Shown here one piece after another: positions 42,396 to 50,928 of a stretch of DNA of 64,000 nucleotides. The number at the start of each line of letters is the position of its first letter. The stretch's first letter is position 1. Origin of the DNA: Actinacidiphila paucisporea (GTDB lineage Bacteria; Actinomycetota; Actinomycetes; Streptomycetales; Streptomycetaceae); the NCBI RefSeq assembly GCF_900142575.1, contig NZ_FRBI01000026.1, forward strand, positions 1-64,000. The letters are read 5' to 3'. Position numbers and translations under genes: made by a program. The notes beneath the pieces were generated by a model. The model was not told where the DNA came from. It saw only the letters and a program-made list of their open reading frames with translations, and made no database searches.

Positions 42396-44303
42396 TTACC
42401 CCCGGCGGCCCTCGCGGCGGTAGAGCTCCTCGATGTCGGCCGCGAAGTCCGCGGCCACCGCGGCCCGCCTGATCTTCATCGACGGGGTCAGATGCCCGCC
42501 GTCCTCGGTGAAGTCCGCGGCCAGGACGCGGAAGCGGCGTATCGACTCGGCCTGCGACACCGTGCTGTTGGCGTCGTCCACTGCCTTCTGCAGCTCCGCG
42601 AGGAGCTCCGCGTCCTCGACCAGCTCCCCGAGCGGCACCGCCTCCTTGTGGCGCATCCGGCGCCAGTGCGCGAGGCCGTCCGGCTCCAGGGTGAGCAGCG
42701 CCGTCACATACGGGCGGTTGTCGCCGACGACCATGCACTGGCCGACCAGCGGGTGGGCCCGCAGCCGGTCCTCCAGCGGGGCCGGGGCGACGTTCTTGCC
42801 GCCCGCGGTGATGATGATCTCCTTCTTGCGGCCGGTGATCGTCAGATAGCCGTCCGCGTCCAGCTCGCCGACGTCCCCGGTCGGGAACCAGCCCTCCACG
42901 GCCGGGAAGGGCCCCTCGTCGTTCCAGTACCCGGCGAAGACCTGCCCGCCGCGCAGCAGCACCTCGCCGTCCGGCGCGATACGCACCGCCGTGCCGGGCA
43001 GCGGCCAGCCGACCGTGCCGAGCCGCGGGCTCAGCGGCGGCGTCACCGTGGCGGCGGCGGTCGTCTCCGTCAGGCCGTAGCCCTCGAAGACCAGCACCCC
43101 GGCCCCGGCGTAGAAGGCCGCGAGCCGCGAGCCCAGCGGCGAGCCGCCGCAGATCGCGTACCGCACCCTGCCGCCCAGCGCGGCCCTGATCCTGCGGTAG
43201 ACCAGCGGGTCGTACAGCGCCCGCGCCAGCCGCAGCCCGAGCCCCGGCCCCGGTCCGGTGCCGGTCTGCCGGGCGACCGCCGCGGTGCCGTACGCCTGCG
43301 CGATACGGGCCGCCCGGTCGAAGGACGAGGCCCGGCCGATCCTCTCGGCGGTGGCCCGGCCGGTGTTGTAGACCTTCTCCAGGACGTACGGGATCGCCAG
43401 CAGGAAGGTCGGCCGGAAGCCGGCGAGGTCGGCCAGCAGGTCGTCGGTGGCGATGCTGGGCGCGTGCCCGAGCCGTACGCGGGCCCGCAGGCAACCGACC
43501 GCGACCATCCGCCCGAAGACGTGCGACAGCGGCAGGAAGAGCAGCGTCGAGGCGGGTTCGGTGCTCACCGACCTGAAGACCGGGTGCAGCAGCTCGGTGG
43601 CGTTGTCGACCTCGGCGAAGAAGTTGCCGTGCGTGAGGATGCAGCCCTTCGGGCGGCCCGTGGTGCCCGAGGTGTAGATCAGCGTCGCCACGGTGTCCGG
43701 GCCCATCGCCTGCCGGCGGGAGGTGACCAGCGCGCCGGGCAGCGTACGGCCGTCCGCGGCCAGCTGGCCGACGGCGCCGGTGTCGATCTGCCACAGCTCC
43801 TTGAGCGCGGGCAGGTCCGCGCGGGCCGCGCTGATCATCCTGGCCTGGCCGACGTTCTCCACGACGCAGGCGGCGGCGCCGGAGTCCCGCAGGATCCACT
43901 CCGCCTGCGAGGCGGACGACGTCGGGTAGATCGGCACGGTGACCAGGCCCGCGGCCCAGCCGGCGAAGTCCAGCAGCGTCCATTCGTACGACGTCCGCGC
44001 CATCACCGCGAGCCGGTCGCCCTGGCGCAGCCCGGCCGCGATCAGCCCCTTGGCGGTCCTGACGACCTCCTCGCGGAAGGCGGCCGCGGTGACGTCCCGC
44101 CAGACGCCGTCCGGCCCCTTGCGGCTCATCACCACGTCGTCCGGCGCGTCGTCCGCGTTCGCGAACGGTATGTCCCCCAGGCTCCCCCGCCGCGGCGGCT
44201 CGACCAACGGCGGCACAGCCGCCTGCACCACCCGCCCGCCCTCAGCGGTGACCTGCGGCTTCCCCACGGCGCCCGCGACGGGCGGCGGCTGGCGTCTTGC
44301 CAT
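42396..44303 (-). CDS. Long-chain acyl-CoA synthetase (FadD15-like)
   Basis: 635 residues of the ANL adenylate-forming superfamily. LIYTSGTTGRPKGCILTH is the ATP-binding P-loop, FEGYGLTETTAA the second core motif, GWFPTGDVGELDADGYLTITGRKKEIIITAGGKNVAPAPLED the hinge with the C-terminal catalytic lysine region. It activates long-chain fatty acids to acyl-CoA. ATG 44303 has TTGGAG 7 bases upstream; the longer frame continues into the repeat island and thiolase gene and is not real. The adjacent thiolase, FabG4-like and MaoC genes suggest a fatty-acid turnover module. Confidence 0.9.
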   Translation of the reverse strand: MARRQPPPVAGAVGKPQVTAEGGRVVQAAVPPLVEPPRRGSLGDIPFANADDAPDDVVMSRKGPDGVWRDVTAAAFREEVVRTAKGLIAAGLRQGDRLAVMARTSYEWTLLDFAGWAAGLVTVPIYPTSSASQAEWILRDSGAAACVVENVGQARMISAARADLPALKELWQIDTGAVGQLAADGRTLPGALVTSRRQAMGPDTVATLIYTSGTTGRPKGCILTHGNFFAEVDNATELLHPVFRSVSTEPASTLLFLPLSHVFGRMVAVGCLRARVRLGHAPSIATDDLLADLAGFRPTFLLAIPYVLEKVYNTGRATAERIGRASSFDRAARIAQAYGTAAVARQTGTGPGPGLGLRLARALYDPLVYRRIRAALGGRVRYAICGGSPLGSRLAAFYAGAGVLVFEGYGLTETTAAATVTPPLSPRLGTVGWPLPGTAVRIAPDGEVLLRGGQVFAGYWNDEGPFPAVEGWFPTGDVGELDADGYLTITGRKKEIIITAGGKNVAPAPLEDRLRAHPLVGQCMVVGDNRPYVTALLTLEPDGLAHWRRMRHKEAVPLGELVEDAELLAELQKAVDDANSTVSQAESIRRFRVLAADFTEDGGHLTPSMKIRRAAVAADFAADIEELYRREGRRG

Positions 44304-44370
44304 ACGGCGGCTCCAACGATCTCTCGACAGTACGTACGTCCTGCGGCCGGGCTTCACTGAGGGCGCCTCT

Positions 44371-44709
44371 CCCCGGGGGCGCGGGGCTGCACGACCGGCC
44401 CACCACCGGCCGGTGGTCCGGCATGAACCGAACAGCCCCCTTCGGCCGGTGGCGACCCGCGCGCGGGCGACGGCTGGTCGCGCAGTTCCCCGCGCCCCTT
44501 CGGGGCCACCCTCCGCGGCAGGCGGCAACAGCCCCCTCCGGCCGGTGGCCGACCACGCGCACGGCGGTGCGCCCCGGGGGCGCGGGGAACTGCGCGCGCA
44601 ACCCACCACCGGCCGGCGGTCCGGACACGACAACAACAGCCCCTCTCGGCCGGTGACGACCCGCGCGCGGGCGACGGCTGGCCGCGCAGTTCCCCGCGCC
44701 CCTGGCGGG
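44371..44709. repeat. Large mirrored repeat island (GCGCGGGGAACTGCGCG family)
   Basis: Two units of about 135 bp are repeated directly, offset by 202-204 bp: 44375-44440 matches 44577-44644, and 44431-44500 matches 44635-44704. Within each unit GGGGCGCGGGGAACTGCGCG-like sequence and its reverse complement face each other, so the island is also palindromic. A third copy of AACAGCCCCCTCCGGCCGGTGG lies at 44526. It fills a 422-bp gap between tandem minus-strand genes and is non-coding. A related single copy is at 50207-50250. Confidence 0.8.
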
Positions 44710-44725
44710 TGCGGCATCGTGGGGA

Positions 44726-46006
44726 TCAGGGGTGGGTGAGGATGGCGGTGACGCCCTGGCCGCCGGCCGCGCAGACGGAGATGAGGCCGCGCCCGGGGCG
44801 CCCCCGGGAAGCCAGGAGTTGGGCCAGGGTGGCCACGATCCTCGCTCCGGTGGCCGCGAAGGGATGCCCCGTGGCGAGCGAGGAGCCGGCCACGTTGAGC
44901 CGACCGCGGTCGATCGTGCCGAGGGGCGCGTCGAGCCCCAGGCGGTCCGCGCAGTAGGCCTTGTCCTCCCACGCGGCCAGCGTGGCGAGCACCTGCGAGG
45001 CGAAGGCCTCGTGGATCTCGTAGAAGTCGAAGTCGCCGAGCCCGAGCCCGGCCCGGGCGAGCATGCGGGGCACCGCGTAGGCGGGCGCCATGAGCAGCCC
45101 CTCCTCGCCGGACACGTAGTCCACCGCCGCGGTCTCGTACGCGGTGAGGTAGGCGAGCGGTTCGAGGCCGCGCGCGGCGGCCCACTCCTCGGACCCGAGC
45201 AGGACGACGGCGGCGCCGTCCGAGAGCGGCGTGGAATTGCCCGCCGTCATCGTGCCGTCGGGGCCGCCGTAGACGGGGCGGAGCCGGGCGAGTGCGTCGG
45301 CGGTCGAGTCGGGCCGCAGGTTCTGGTCGCGGGTGAGCCCGCGGTAGGGCGTGACGAGCGGGTCGAAGAAGCCCTCCTCGTAGGCGGCGGCGAGCCGCTG
45401 GTGGCTGGCGGCGGCCAGTTCGTCCTGCTCGCGCCGGCCGATCCGCCAGCGCTCGGCGGTGAGCGCCGCGTGCTCGCCCATCGAGAGCCCGGTGCGCGGC
45501 TCGGCATTGCGCGGGATCTCGGGAACGAGGTGCCGCGGCCTTACCGCGGCCAGCGCCTTGGCGCGGCCGCCCGGCGTGCGGGCCCGCCGGGCGGCGAGCA
45601 GCGTCCGGCGCAGCTCGTCGTTGACGCCGAGCGGCACGTCGCTGGTGGTGTCGGCGCCGCCCGCGATGCCGGAGTCGATGACGCCGAGCGCGATCTTCGC
45701 GGCGACCGCGAAGACGGCCTGCAGCCCGGTGCCGCACGCCTGCTGGAGGTCGTACGCGGGCGTGGCCGGGTCGAGGACGGAACCGAGCACGCTCTCGCGG
45801 GCGAGGTTGAAGTCCCGGCTGTGCTTGAGCACCGCGCCGGCGGCGACTTCGCCGACGCGCTCACCGGCGAGCCCGGTGCGCGCGGCCAGGCCGTCGAGCG
45901 CGGCGGTGAGCATGTCCTGGTTGGACGCGGTGGCGTAGGGGCCGTCGGCGCGCGCGAAGGGGATGCGGTTGCCGGCGATGACGGCGACCCGGCGGACGGT
46001 CTGCAT
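44726..46006 (-). CDS. Acetyl-CoA acyltransferase (thiolase, FadA2/FadI-like)
   Basis: 426 residues with the full thiolase active site: Cys of LQQACGTGLQA, His of YEIHEAFASQ, GHPFAATGAR, and the C-terminal acid-base Cys of VCAAGGQG. It cleaves or forms 3-ketoacyl-CoA in the cytoplasm. It is divergent from a FabG4-like reductase gene across 82 bp with two palindromes, an arrangement (thiolase, FabG4, MaoC) also found in mycobacteria as fadA2-fabG4-htdX. Either degradation or chain elongation is possible. Confidence 0.93.
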   Translation of the reverse strand: MQTVRRVAVIAGNRIPFARADGPYATASNQDMLTAALDGLAARTGLAGERVGEVAAGAVLKHSRDFNLARESVLGSVLDPATPAYDLQQACGTGLQAVFAVAAKIALGVIDSGIAGGADTTSDVPLGVNDELRRTLLAARRARTPGGRAKALAAVRPRHLVPEIPRNAEPRTGLSMGEHAALTAERWRIGRREQDELAAASHQRLAAAYEEGFFDPLVTPYRGLTRDQNLRPDSTADALARLRPVYGGPDGTMTAGNSTPLSDGAAVVLLGSEEWAAARGLEPLAYLTAYETAAVDYVSGEEGLLMAPAYAVPRMLARAGLGLGDFDFYEIHEAFASQVLATLAAWEDKAYCADRLGLDAPLGTIDRGRLNVAGSSLATGHPFAATGARIVATLAQLLASRGRPGRGLISVCAAGGQGVTAILTHP

Positions 46007-46048
46007 GCGGTCTCCCGAACTTCCGATCTGCGTGACTCACCAGTAGCC

Positions 46049-46078
46049 TTACCGCCGGTAAACTTACTCCAGAGTAAG
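46049..46078. promoter_or_regulatory. Two adjacent palindromes between thiolase and FabG4 genes
   Basis: TTACCGCCGGTAA (46049-46061, 5-bp arms) and CTTACTCCAGAGTAAG (46063-46078, 7-bp arms, 2-base centre) are separated by one base in the divergent promoter. TTACTC/GAGTAA arms resemble TetR-family operators of fatty-acid genes. The second palindrome abuts the FabG4 ribosome site AAGGAG. Confidence 0.6.
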
Positions 46079-46088
46079 GAGAAGGCCA

Positions 46089-47333
46089 ATGGCCGACCGC
46101 TATCTCCGCCTGACCGGCACGGCCCCCGGCCGTTTCGTCACCCGCCGCCTCGGCCTTCCGCAGCCCGCCGCCCTGCGCCGCTGGTCGCGGCAGACTCCCG
46201 ACCTGCCGGGACCGGTCCTGCGGCTGGCCGCGGGCGAGAAGCCGGCCCAGGGGACCTACGGAGCCGTCGTCCTGGACGCCACCGCCGTCGCGGACCCGGC
46301 CGACCTGCGGGACGTGCACGCGACCCTGCACCCCCTGGTCCGCTCCCTCACCCCGTGCGGCCGGATCGTGGTGCTCGGCACCCCGCCGCGGGACGGCGAC
46401 CTCGCGCGTTCCGCCGCCCAGCAGGCACTTGAGGGCTTCGTACGCTCACTGGGCAAGGAGATCGGCCGCGGCTGCACGGCCCAGCTGGTGCGGCTCGCCC
46501 CGGGCGCGGACGCCGGCTCCACCCTGGACTTCCTGCTCTCGCCGAAGTCCGCCTACGTCAGCGGCCAGGTCATCGAGGTCGGCCCGGCTCCCGAGGTGCC
46601 CGCGGGCGGCACCAGGACCGCGCTGGTCACCGGCGCCGCCCGCGGCATCGGCGCGGCGGTCGCCGAGACGCTGGTGAGGGACGGCGCCCGTGTCGTCCTG
46701 CTCGACGTGCCGCAGGCAGCCGACGCGCTCGCCGAGGTCGCCGCCCGGCTCGGGGGCAGCGCGCTGCCGCTGGACATCACCGCGTCCGACGCGGGCGAAC
46801 GCATGGCCGCGGCGCTGCCCGACGGCCTGGACGTCCTCGTCCACAACGCGGGCATCACCCGCGACCGCAGGCTCGCGAACATGCCGGCCGACCGCTGGGA
46901 CACCGTCCTCGACGTCAACCTCGGCAGCGTGCTCCGCACGACCGGCCACCTGCTCAGGACCGGCACGCTCAACGAGCACGCCAGGATCGTCGGCACCGCC
47001 TCCATCGCCGGCATCGCGGGCAACACCGGGCAGACCAACTACGCCGCCTCCAAGGCCGGCGTCATCGGCTACGTCCGCGCGCTCGCCGCCGACACGGAGG
47101 TCCGCGGGCGCGGCATCACCGCCAACGCGGTCGCGCCCGGCTTCATCGAGACGCGGATGACCGCGGCCGTGCCGCTGGTCATCCGCGAGGCGGGCCGCCG
47201 GATGAACTCGCTGGGCCAGGGCGGGCAGCCGGTCGACGTGGCCGAGACCGTCGCCTGGCTCGGCTCTCCCGCCTCCGGCGGGGTCAACGGCCAGGTCGTC
47301 AGGGTCTGCGGCCAGTCCCTGCTGGGCGCCTGA
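46089..47333 (+). CDS. 3-oxoacyl-ACP/CoA reductase, FabG4-like with extra N-terminal domain
   Basis: 414 residues. Residues 1-175 form a degenerate Rossmann-like domain, as in high-molecular-weight FabG4; residues 178-414 are a full short-chain dehydrogenase: TGAARGIG cofactor loop, HNAGITRD, catalytic Ser in GTASIAG and YAASK (Tyr and Lys). It reduces 3-oxoacyl-thioesters with NAD(P)H. ATG 46089 has AAGGAG upstream. The MaoC gene starts one base after its stop, so both are co-transcribed. Confidence 0.92.
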   Translation: MADRYLRLTGTAPGRFVTRRLGLPQPAALRRWSRQTPDLPGPVLRLAAGEKPAQGTYGAVVLDATAVADPADLRDVHATLHPLVRSLTPCGRIVVLGTPPRDGDLARSAAQQALEGFVRSLGKEIGRGCTAQLVRLAPGADAGSTLDFLLSPKSAYVSGQVIEVGPAPEVPAGGTRTALVTGAARGIGAAVAETLVRDGARVVLLDVPQAADALAEVAARLGGSALPLDITASDAGERMAAALPDGLDVLVHNAGITRDRRLANMPADRWDTVLDVNLGSVLRTTGHLLRTGTLNEHARIVGTASIAGIAGNTGQTNYAASKAGVIGYVRALAADTEVRGRGITANAVAPGFIETRMTAAVPLVIREAGRRMNSLGQGGQPVDVAETVAWLGSPASGGVNGQVVRVCGQSLLGA

Positions 47334-47334
47334 C

Positions 47335-48168
47335 GTGGCGCCGCTCCTGCTGACCCTGGCTCGCGGCGCCGTCACCGGCCTCGCCAAGCACCCCTCGCCC
47401 GCCGCCCCGCTGCCCCCCACCCGGCTGACCGGCACCGCCGTCCGCGTCGACCCGGCGCGCGTCGCCGCCTACGCCCGCGTGTGCGGCTTCCCGCCGGACG
47501 GCCCCGATGTCCCGCTGACCTATCCGCACATCCTCGGCTTCCCCCTCGCCGCCCGCCTGATGACCGACCGGGCCTTCCCGCTGCCCCTCCTCGGCCTGGT
47601 CCACACCTCGATCACCATCCGCACCCACGGGCCGCTCTCCCTCGCCGACCGGCCCGACCTGACCGTGCACGCGGACGGACTGCGCCCGCACCGGCGCGGC
47701 ACGGAGGTCACGATGGTGACCGAGGCACGGGTGGACGGCGCCCTGGTGTGGGAGGACCGCAGCACCTACCTGGCCAGGCACCGCGTCCCCGACCAGGGGC
47801 CGGCGGGCGCGGCCACCGAAGCGGAGCCCACGGCGCAACTGCCCGTCGTGGACCGGTGGAAGCTGGACGGCGGGCTCGGGCGGCGGCACGCGCGGGTCAG
47901 CGGGGACTACAACCCGATCCACCTCTGGGCCCTGACCGCCCGCCCGTTCGGCTTCCCGCGGGCCATCGTCCACGGCATGTGGACGGTCGCCCGGTGCGCC
48001 GCCCGGCACCCGGACGCGACCGGCGTCACCGCGGACTTCCGGCGGCCCGTCCTGCTGCCGTCGACCGTCGAATACGCCGCCGAGGGCGACCGCTTCGAGG
48101 TCCGCTCGGGCGCCGGCCCGCACGTGAGCGGCAGCGTCACCCGTACGGTCACGGCTCCGGGTCGCTGA
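47335..48168 (+). CDS. MaoC-like hydratase (HtdX-type double hotdog)
   Basis: 277 residues with two hotdog halves. The C-terminal half has the hydratase catalytic motif DYNPIHLWALTARPFGFPRAIVHGMW (Asp and His of hydratase 2). The N-terminal half PLTYPHILGFPLAARLMTDRAFP is the substrate-side repeat. It should hydrate enoyl-thioesters or dehydrate 3-hydroxyacyl ones, acting next to the FabG4-like reductase. Start GTG 47335. Its last 20 bases overlap the 3' end of the convergent MarR gene. Confidence 0.9.
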   Translation: MAPLLLTLARGAVTGLAKHPSPAAPLPPTRLTGTAVRVDPARVAAYARVCGFPPDGPDVPLTYPHILGFPLAARLMTDRAFPLPLLGLVHTSITIRTHGPLSLADRPDLTVHADGLRPHRRGTEVTMVTEARVDGALVWEDRSTYLARHRVPDQGPAGAATEAEPTAQLPVVDRWKLDGGLGRRHARVSGDYNPIHLWALTARPFGFPRAIVHGMWTVARCAARHPDATGVTADFRRPVLLPSTVEYAAEGDRFEVRSGAGPHVSGSVTRTVTAPGR

Positions 48169-48601
48169 CCGCCTCCGCGGGGAGCGCGTCGAGCACCTGG
48201 AGGGCGTCGAGCAGGGCCGTGCGCTGAGCCGGGGTCAGGTGGCGGGCCAGCAGCCGCTCCTCGCGGAGCTGGATCGCGGCCTGGGCGGCGTCACGGACCC
48301 GGCGGCCCTGCGGGGTCAGGGCCAGCAGGCGGACCCGGCGGTCGGCCGGGTCGGGGGTGCGGCTGATCAGCCCCCGGTCGCCGAGGTCGGACAGGACGTC
48401 GATGATCCGGGTCTTGTCCGCGCCGATCGCGTCGGCCAGCGCCGCCTGGCTGCGCAGCGGCCGTTCGTCGAGCCGCAGCAGGACGGAGTAGGCCCACATG
48501 GTCAGTCCGTGCTCGCGCAGCACGGGCAGCTCGGCCGCGGTCAGCGCGCGGCCGAGCGGGACGATCATCGCCGCGAGGTCCCTGCGGGGCGGGGCGGACA
48601 T
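48149..48601 (-). CDS. MarR-family transcriptional regulator
   Basis: 150 residues with the MarR winged helix: LRSQAALADAIGADKTRIIDVLSDLGDRGLISRTPDPADRRVRLLALT, including the DxRxR-type wing. ATG 48601 has AAGGGAG 9 bases upstream. It is divergent from a DinB-fold gene, 49 bp away, and likely controls it and itself. It converges with the MaoC gene and overlaps it by 20 bp with no terminator between. Confidence 0.92.
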   Translation of the reverse strand: MSAPPRRDLAAMIVPLGRALTAAELPVLREHGLTMWAYSVLLRLDERPLRSQAALADAIGADKTRIIDVLSDLGDRGLISRTPDPADRRVRLLALTPQGRRVRDAAQAAIQLREERLLARHLTPAQRTALLDALQVLDALPAEAVSDPEP

Positions 48602-48650
48602 GCGTAGGTGCTCCCTTGACAGATGATGTGCACAAGCAGACGATAAGCAC
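48602..48650. promoter_or_regulatory. Compact divergent promoter/operator for MarR and DinB-fold genes
   Basis: TTGACA (48616-48621) faces the DinB gene; GATAAG lies at 48642, 20 bases on, a long spacing. TGTGCACA (48627-48634) is a perfect palindrome between them and a plausible MarR site. The DinB gene would be nearly leaderless. Confidence 0.4.
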
Positions 48651-49229
48651 ATGCGTACAAATCTGGAACGGATACGCGCGCTGGACGCCGAAGCGGTCCG
48701 GCTCAGCGCCGGGCTCGTCCGGCAGACGACCGTAGCGGATCTGGCACGGGACACGCCGTGCGCCGGGTGGGACCTGGCGGACCTGCTCGCCCACATGACC
48801 GCGCAGCACCACGGCTTCGCCGCCGCCGCACGGGGCAGCGGCGGCGACCTCGCGGCCTGGGCGCCCGCCCCGGCCGCCGACCCGATCGCCGCCTACGCGG
48901 CCGCCGCCGACGACGTCATCGCCGCCTTCGCGGATGTCACGGACGGCGGCCGGCCCTTCGCGCTGCCGGAATTCGCCACGGACCGGGGCTTCCCCGCCGC
49001 CCAGGCCATCGGCTTCCACTTCCTGGACTACGTCGTCCACGCCTGGGACGTCGCGACCGCGCTGGGCGTCCCCTTCACCCCGGACGCCGACCTCCTGGAC
49101 GCCGCCCTGCCCCTGGCCCTGGCGGTCCCGCCCACGACCACGGCCTTCGCCCCGCCGCTGCCCACTCCCCCGGCGGCCGACCCGCTGGCCCGCATCCTCA
49201 CGAAGCTGGGGCGGGCGGTACGGCCGTAG
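48651..49229 (+). CDS. DinB-fold, TIGR03086-type metal-binding protein
   Basis: 192 residues. TPCAGWDLADLLAHMTAQHHGFAAAA and FLDYVVHAWDVATALG carry the histidines of the DinB/mycothiol-dependent maleylpyruvate isomerase N-terminal domain. Such proteins are four-helix bundles that may use mycothiol or bacillithiol-like thiols; the exact reaction is unknown. Its 3' end overlaps the convergent TetR gene by 32 bp. No ribosome site is seen before ATG 48651, in keeping with a leaderless transcript. Confidence 0.85.
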   Translation: MRTNLERIRALDAEAVRLSAGLVRQTTVADLARDTPCAGWDLADLLAHMTAQHHGFAAAARGSGGDLAAWAPAPAADPIAAYAAAADDVIAAFADVTDGGRPFALPEFATDRGFPAAQAIGFHFLDYVVHAWDVATALGVPFTPDADLLDAALPLALAVPPTTTAFAPPLPTPPAADPLARILTKLGRAVRP

Positions 49230-49809
49230 CCAGGCCCGACCAGGCGAGCGTCATCAAGGTGGCCGCCAGGTCCTTCGGCGACCGGTCGGCGGAAGGGGAC
49301 GACGCCGCCCACCCCGCCAGCGATTCGGCGGCGCCGACCAGCGCGTGGGCGTACCCGGCGACCTCCTGCGACCCGCAGGCCGCCGCGATCAGGGCGGCGA
49401 CGAAGTCCACGATCTCCGCCCGCAGCGCGGCGACCTCCGCCGCGAACGGCTCGCCGACCGTACGGGCCTGGCTGTAGAGGATCGTCCACCCGTCGGGGTG
49501 GGCCGCGGTGTGCTCGAAGAAGCCGAGCAGGCCGCTGCGCAACTGGACCTCCGGCGTGGCACCGTCCTGGACGGCGTCCCGTACGGCGGCGGTCAGGGCG
49601 GCGGCCTCCCGCCGGATGCACGCGGAGAACAGCTCGTCCTTGGAGTTGAGGTAGAGGTACACCAGGGGCTTGCTTACCCCGGCCGCCTCGGCGATCCCGT
49701 CCATGGACGCGGCCCGGTAGCCGCGGCGGGCGAACGTCGCGACCGCCGCGTCGAGCATCTGCCGCTCGCGCTCGGCCCGGGGCACCCGCCGGCTGCCGGC
49801 GGCCGCCAT
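49198..49809 (-). CDS. TetR/AcrR-family regulator
   Basis: 203 residues. The N-terminal helix-turn-helix is clear: MLDAAVATFARRGYRAASMDGIAEAAGVSKPLVYLYLNSKDELFSACI. The C-terminal domain resembles the TetR group that senses hydrophobic ligands. ATG 49809 overlaps the TGA of the DUF4229 gene (TGATG), so the two are translationally coupled; a GTG one codon earlier is also possible. Ligand and targets are unknown. Confidence 0.92.
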   Translation of the reverse strand: MAAAGSRRVPRAERERQMLDAAVATFARRGYRAASMDGIAEAAGVSKPLVYLYLNSKDELFSACIRREAAALTAAVRDAVQDGATPEVQLRSGLLGFFEHTAAHPDGWTILYSQARTVGEPFAAEVAALRAEIVDFVAALIAAACGSQEVAGYAHALVGAAESLAGWAASSPSADRSPKDLAATLMTLAWSGLATAVPPAPAS

Positions 49810-50126
49810 CACGCGGTACGCGGAGCGCTGTCCCTTGCGGCCTCGCCGCGCGCGGCGTCGTCGGCCGCGTCTTCCTGCTCGGCATTGGCGGCCAGGTTGA
49901 GCCGGGTGCGCTCGACCTTCTGCGACACGGTCAGCGCGGCCTGCTCGCGCACCCCGCGCAGCAGGACCCAGCTCAGCGGGGCGGACACGATCAGGGCCAG
50001 GAGTGCGACCCACAGGTAGTTCGAGTCACCGAGCCCGGCCGGCAGGATGTGCAGCCGGACCAGGCCCCAGATGACACCGAAGCTGGCGACGATGAGGCCG
50101 AAGCGCAGGGCGGTGTATCGGAGCAT
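49809..50126 (-). CDS. DUF4229 small membrane protein
   Basis: 105 residues: two membrane helices (LRFGLIVASFGVIWGLVRL and YLWVALLALIVSAPLSWVLL) then an arginine-anchored, acidic cytoplasmic tail. This is the DUF4229 pattern, widespread in actinobacteria with no assigned function. ATG 50126 starts at the first helix; the longer frame runs into repeat DNA. It is coupled to the TetR gene. Confidence 0.82.
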   Translation of the reverse strand: MLRYTALRFGLIVASFGVIWGLVRLHILPAGLGDSNYLWVALLALIVSAPLSWVLLRGVREQAALTVSQKVERTRLNLAANAEQEDAADDAARGEAARDSAPRTA

Positions 50127-50181
50127 GCTCCCAGTGAAGCACGGCACCCCTGTGAGCCCACCCCCACCCCCTCGCGCGGTG

Positions 50182-50250
50182 CCCCTTCCGCAAGGGGATG
50201 CCCACCAGGGGCGCGGGGAACGGCGCGCGCAACCGGCCACCGGCCGCGGT
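50182..50250. repeat. Single copy of the interspersed GC-rich repeat
   Basis: A CCCCTT/AAGGGG hairpin (50182-50197) is followed by a copy (50207-50250) of the AGGGGCGCGGGGAAC-type sequence seen in the 44.4-kb island, here with CGGCGCGCGCAACCGG. It fills most of the gap between the GNAT and DUF4229 genes. Confidence 0.65.
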
Positions 50251-50302
50251 GTGGGGACGAACCGCCACCACCCCGGGGGCGCCCCCTCGCGGACCGGCGG
50301 AG

Positions 50303-50824
50303 TCACAGCGTGCGGAGCATGATGACGTCGTCGCGGTCGTCGCCCGGGGCGACGCGGATGGCGGCGGGGACGCGGCCGACCTCCTTGTAGCCGCAGGAGG
50401 AGTAGAAGGCGTCGGCGCCCGTGCCGCCGCGGCAGGTGAGGCGGATCGCCTCGATGCCGGGGAAGCCGCGGGCGGCCCGCTCGACCGCCGCCATCAAAGT
50501 GCGGCCGTAGCCGCGCCGCTGGTAACGGGGGTGGACCATCACCGTGTAGATCCACAGCCAGTGCGTCATGAGCCGGTGCTCGTTGTACGCGAGGAAGGCG
50601 GTGGCCGCGACGCGGCCCTCCTCGTCGCGGCCGACGATCAGCCGCCGCGACCCGTCCGCCACCGCGGCGAGCGAGCGGTCCAGGTCGGGACGGATGTCCT
50701 CGGGCACGACGGGCGGCACGAAGCCGACCGCGCCGCCGGCGTTGGACACGTCGGCCCACAGCGCGAGGATCCCCTCGCGCAGTTCCTCGTCGATCACCGG
50801 ATCCTGCTCGCACGTAAGGGTCAT
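50303..50824 (-). CDS. GNAT-family N-acetyltransferase
   Basis: 173 residues. The acetyl-CoA binding motif VHPRYQRRGYGRTLMAAVE (Q/RxxGxG/A) and FYSSCGYKEVGR at the end are typical. LIVGRDEEGRVAATAFLAYN is the preceding beta hairpin. Substrate unknown. ATG 50824 lacks a good ribosome site. It lies 3' of mqnE on the same strand with about 100 bases between. Confidence 0.87.
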   Translation of the reverse strand: MTLTCEQDPVIDEELREGILALWADVSNAGGAVGFVPPVVPEDIRPDLDRSLAAVADGSRRLIVGRDEEGRVAATAFLAYNEHRLMTHWLWIYTVMVHPRYQRRGYGRTLMAAVERAARGFPGIEAIRLTCRGGTGADAFYSSCGYKEVGRVPAAIRVAPGDDRDDVIMLRTL

Positions 50825-50928
50825 AGGCCAAGCGTAGCCATTACGCGAAGAGGGCCGCCATGAGACCTGGGTCACACTCCGGGCCGACCGGCGGCGCCGG
50901 GGGCGCACCCCCCGGGCCGCACATGCCG

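Noticed and set aside
44371..44709. CRISPR array
   Set aside because: The repeats are few, long, GC-rich, and palindromic, without regular unique spacers; no cas genes are nearby.
50821..50841. A six-codon leader peptide (MATLGL) ending on the GNAT start codon as ATGA
   Set aside because: No ribosome site precedes it, and short frames of this kind are expected by chance.
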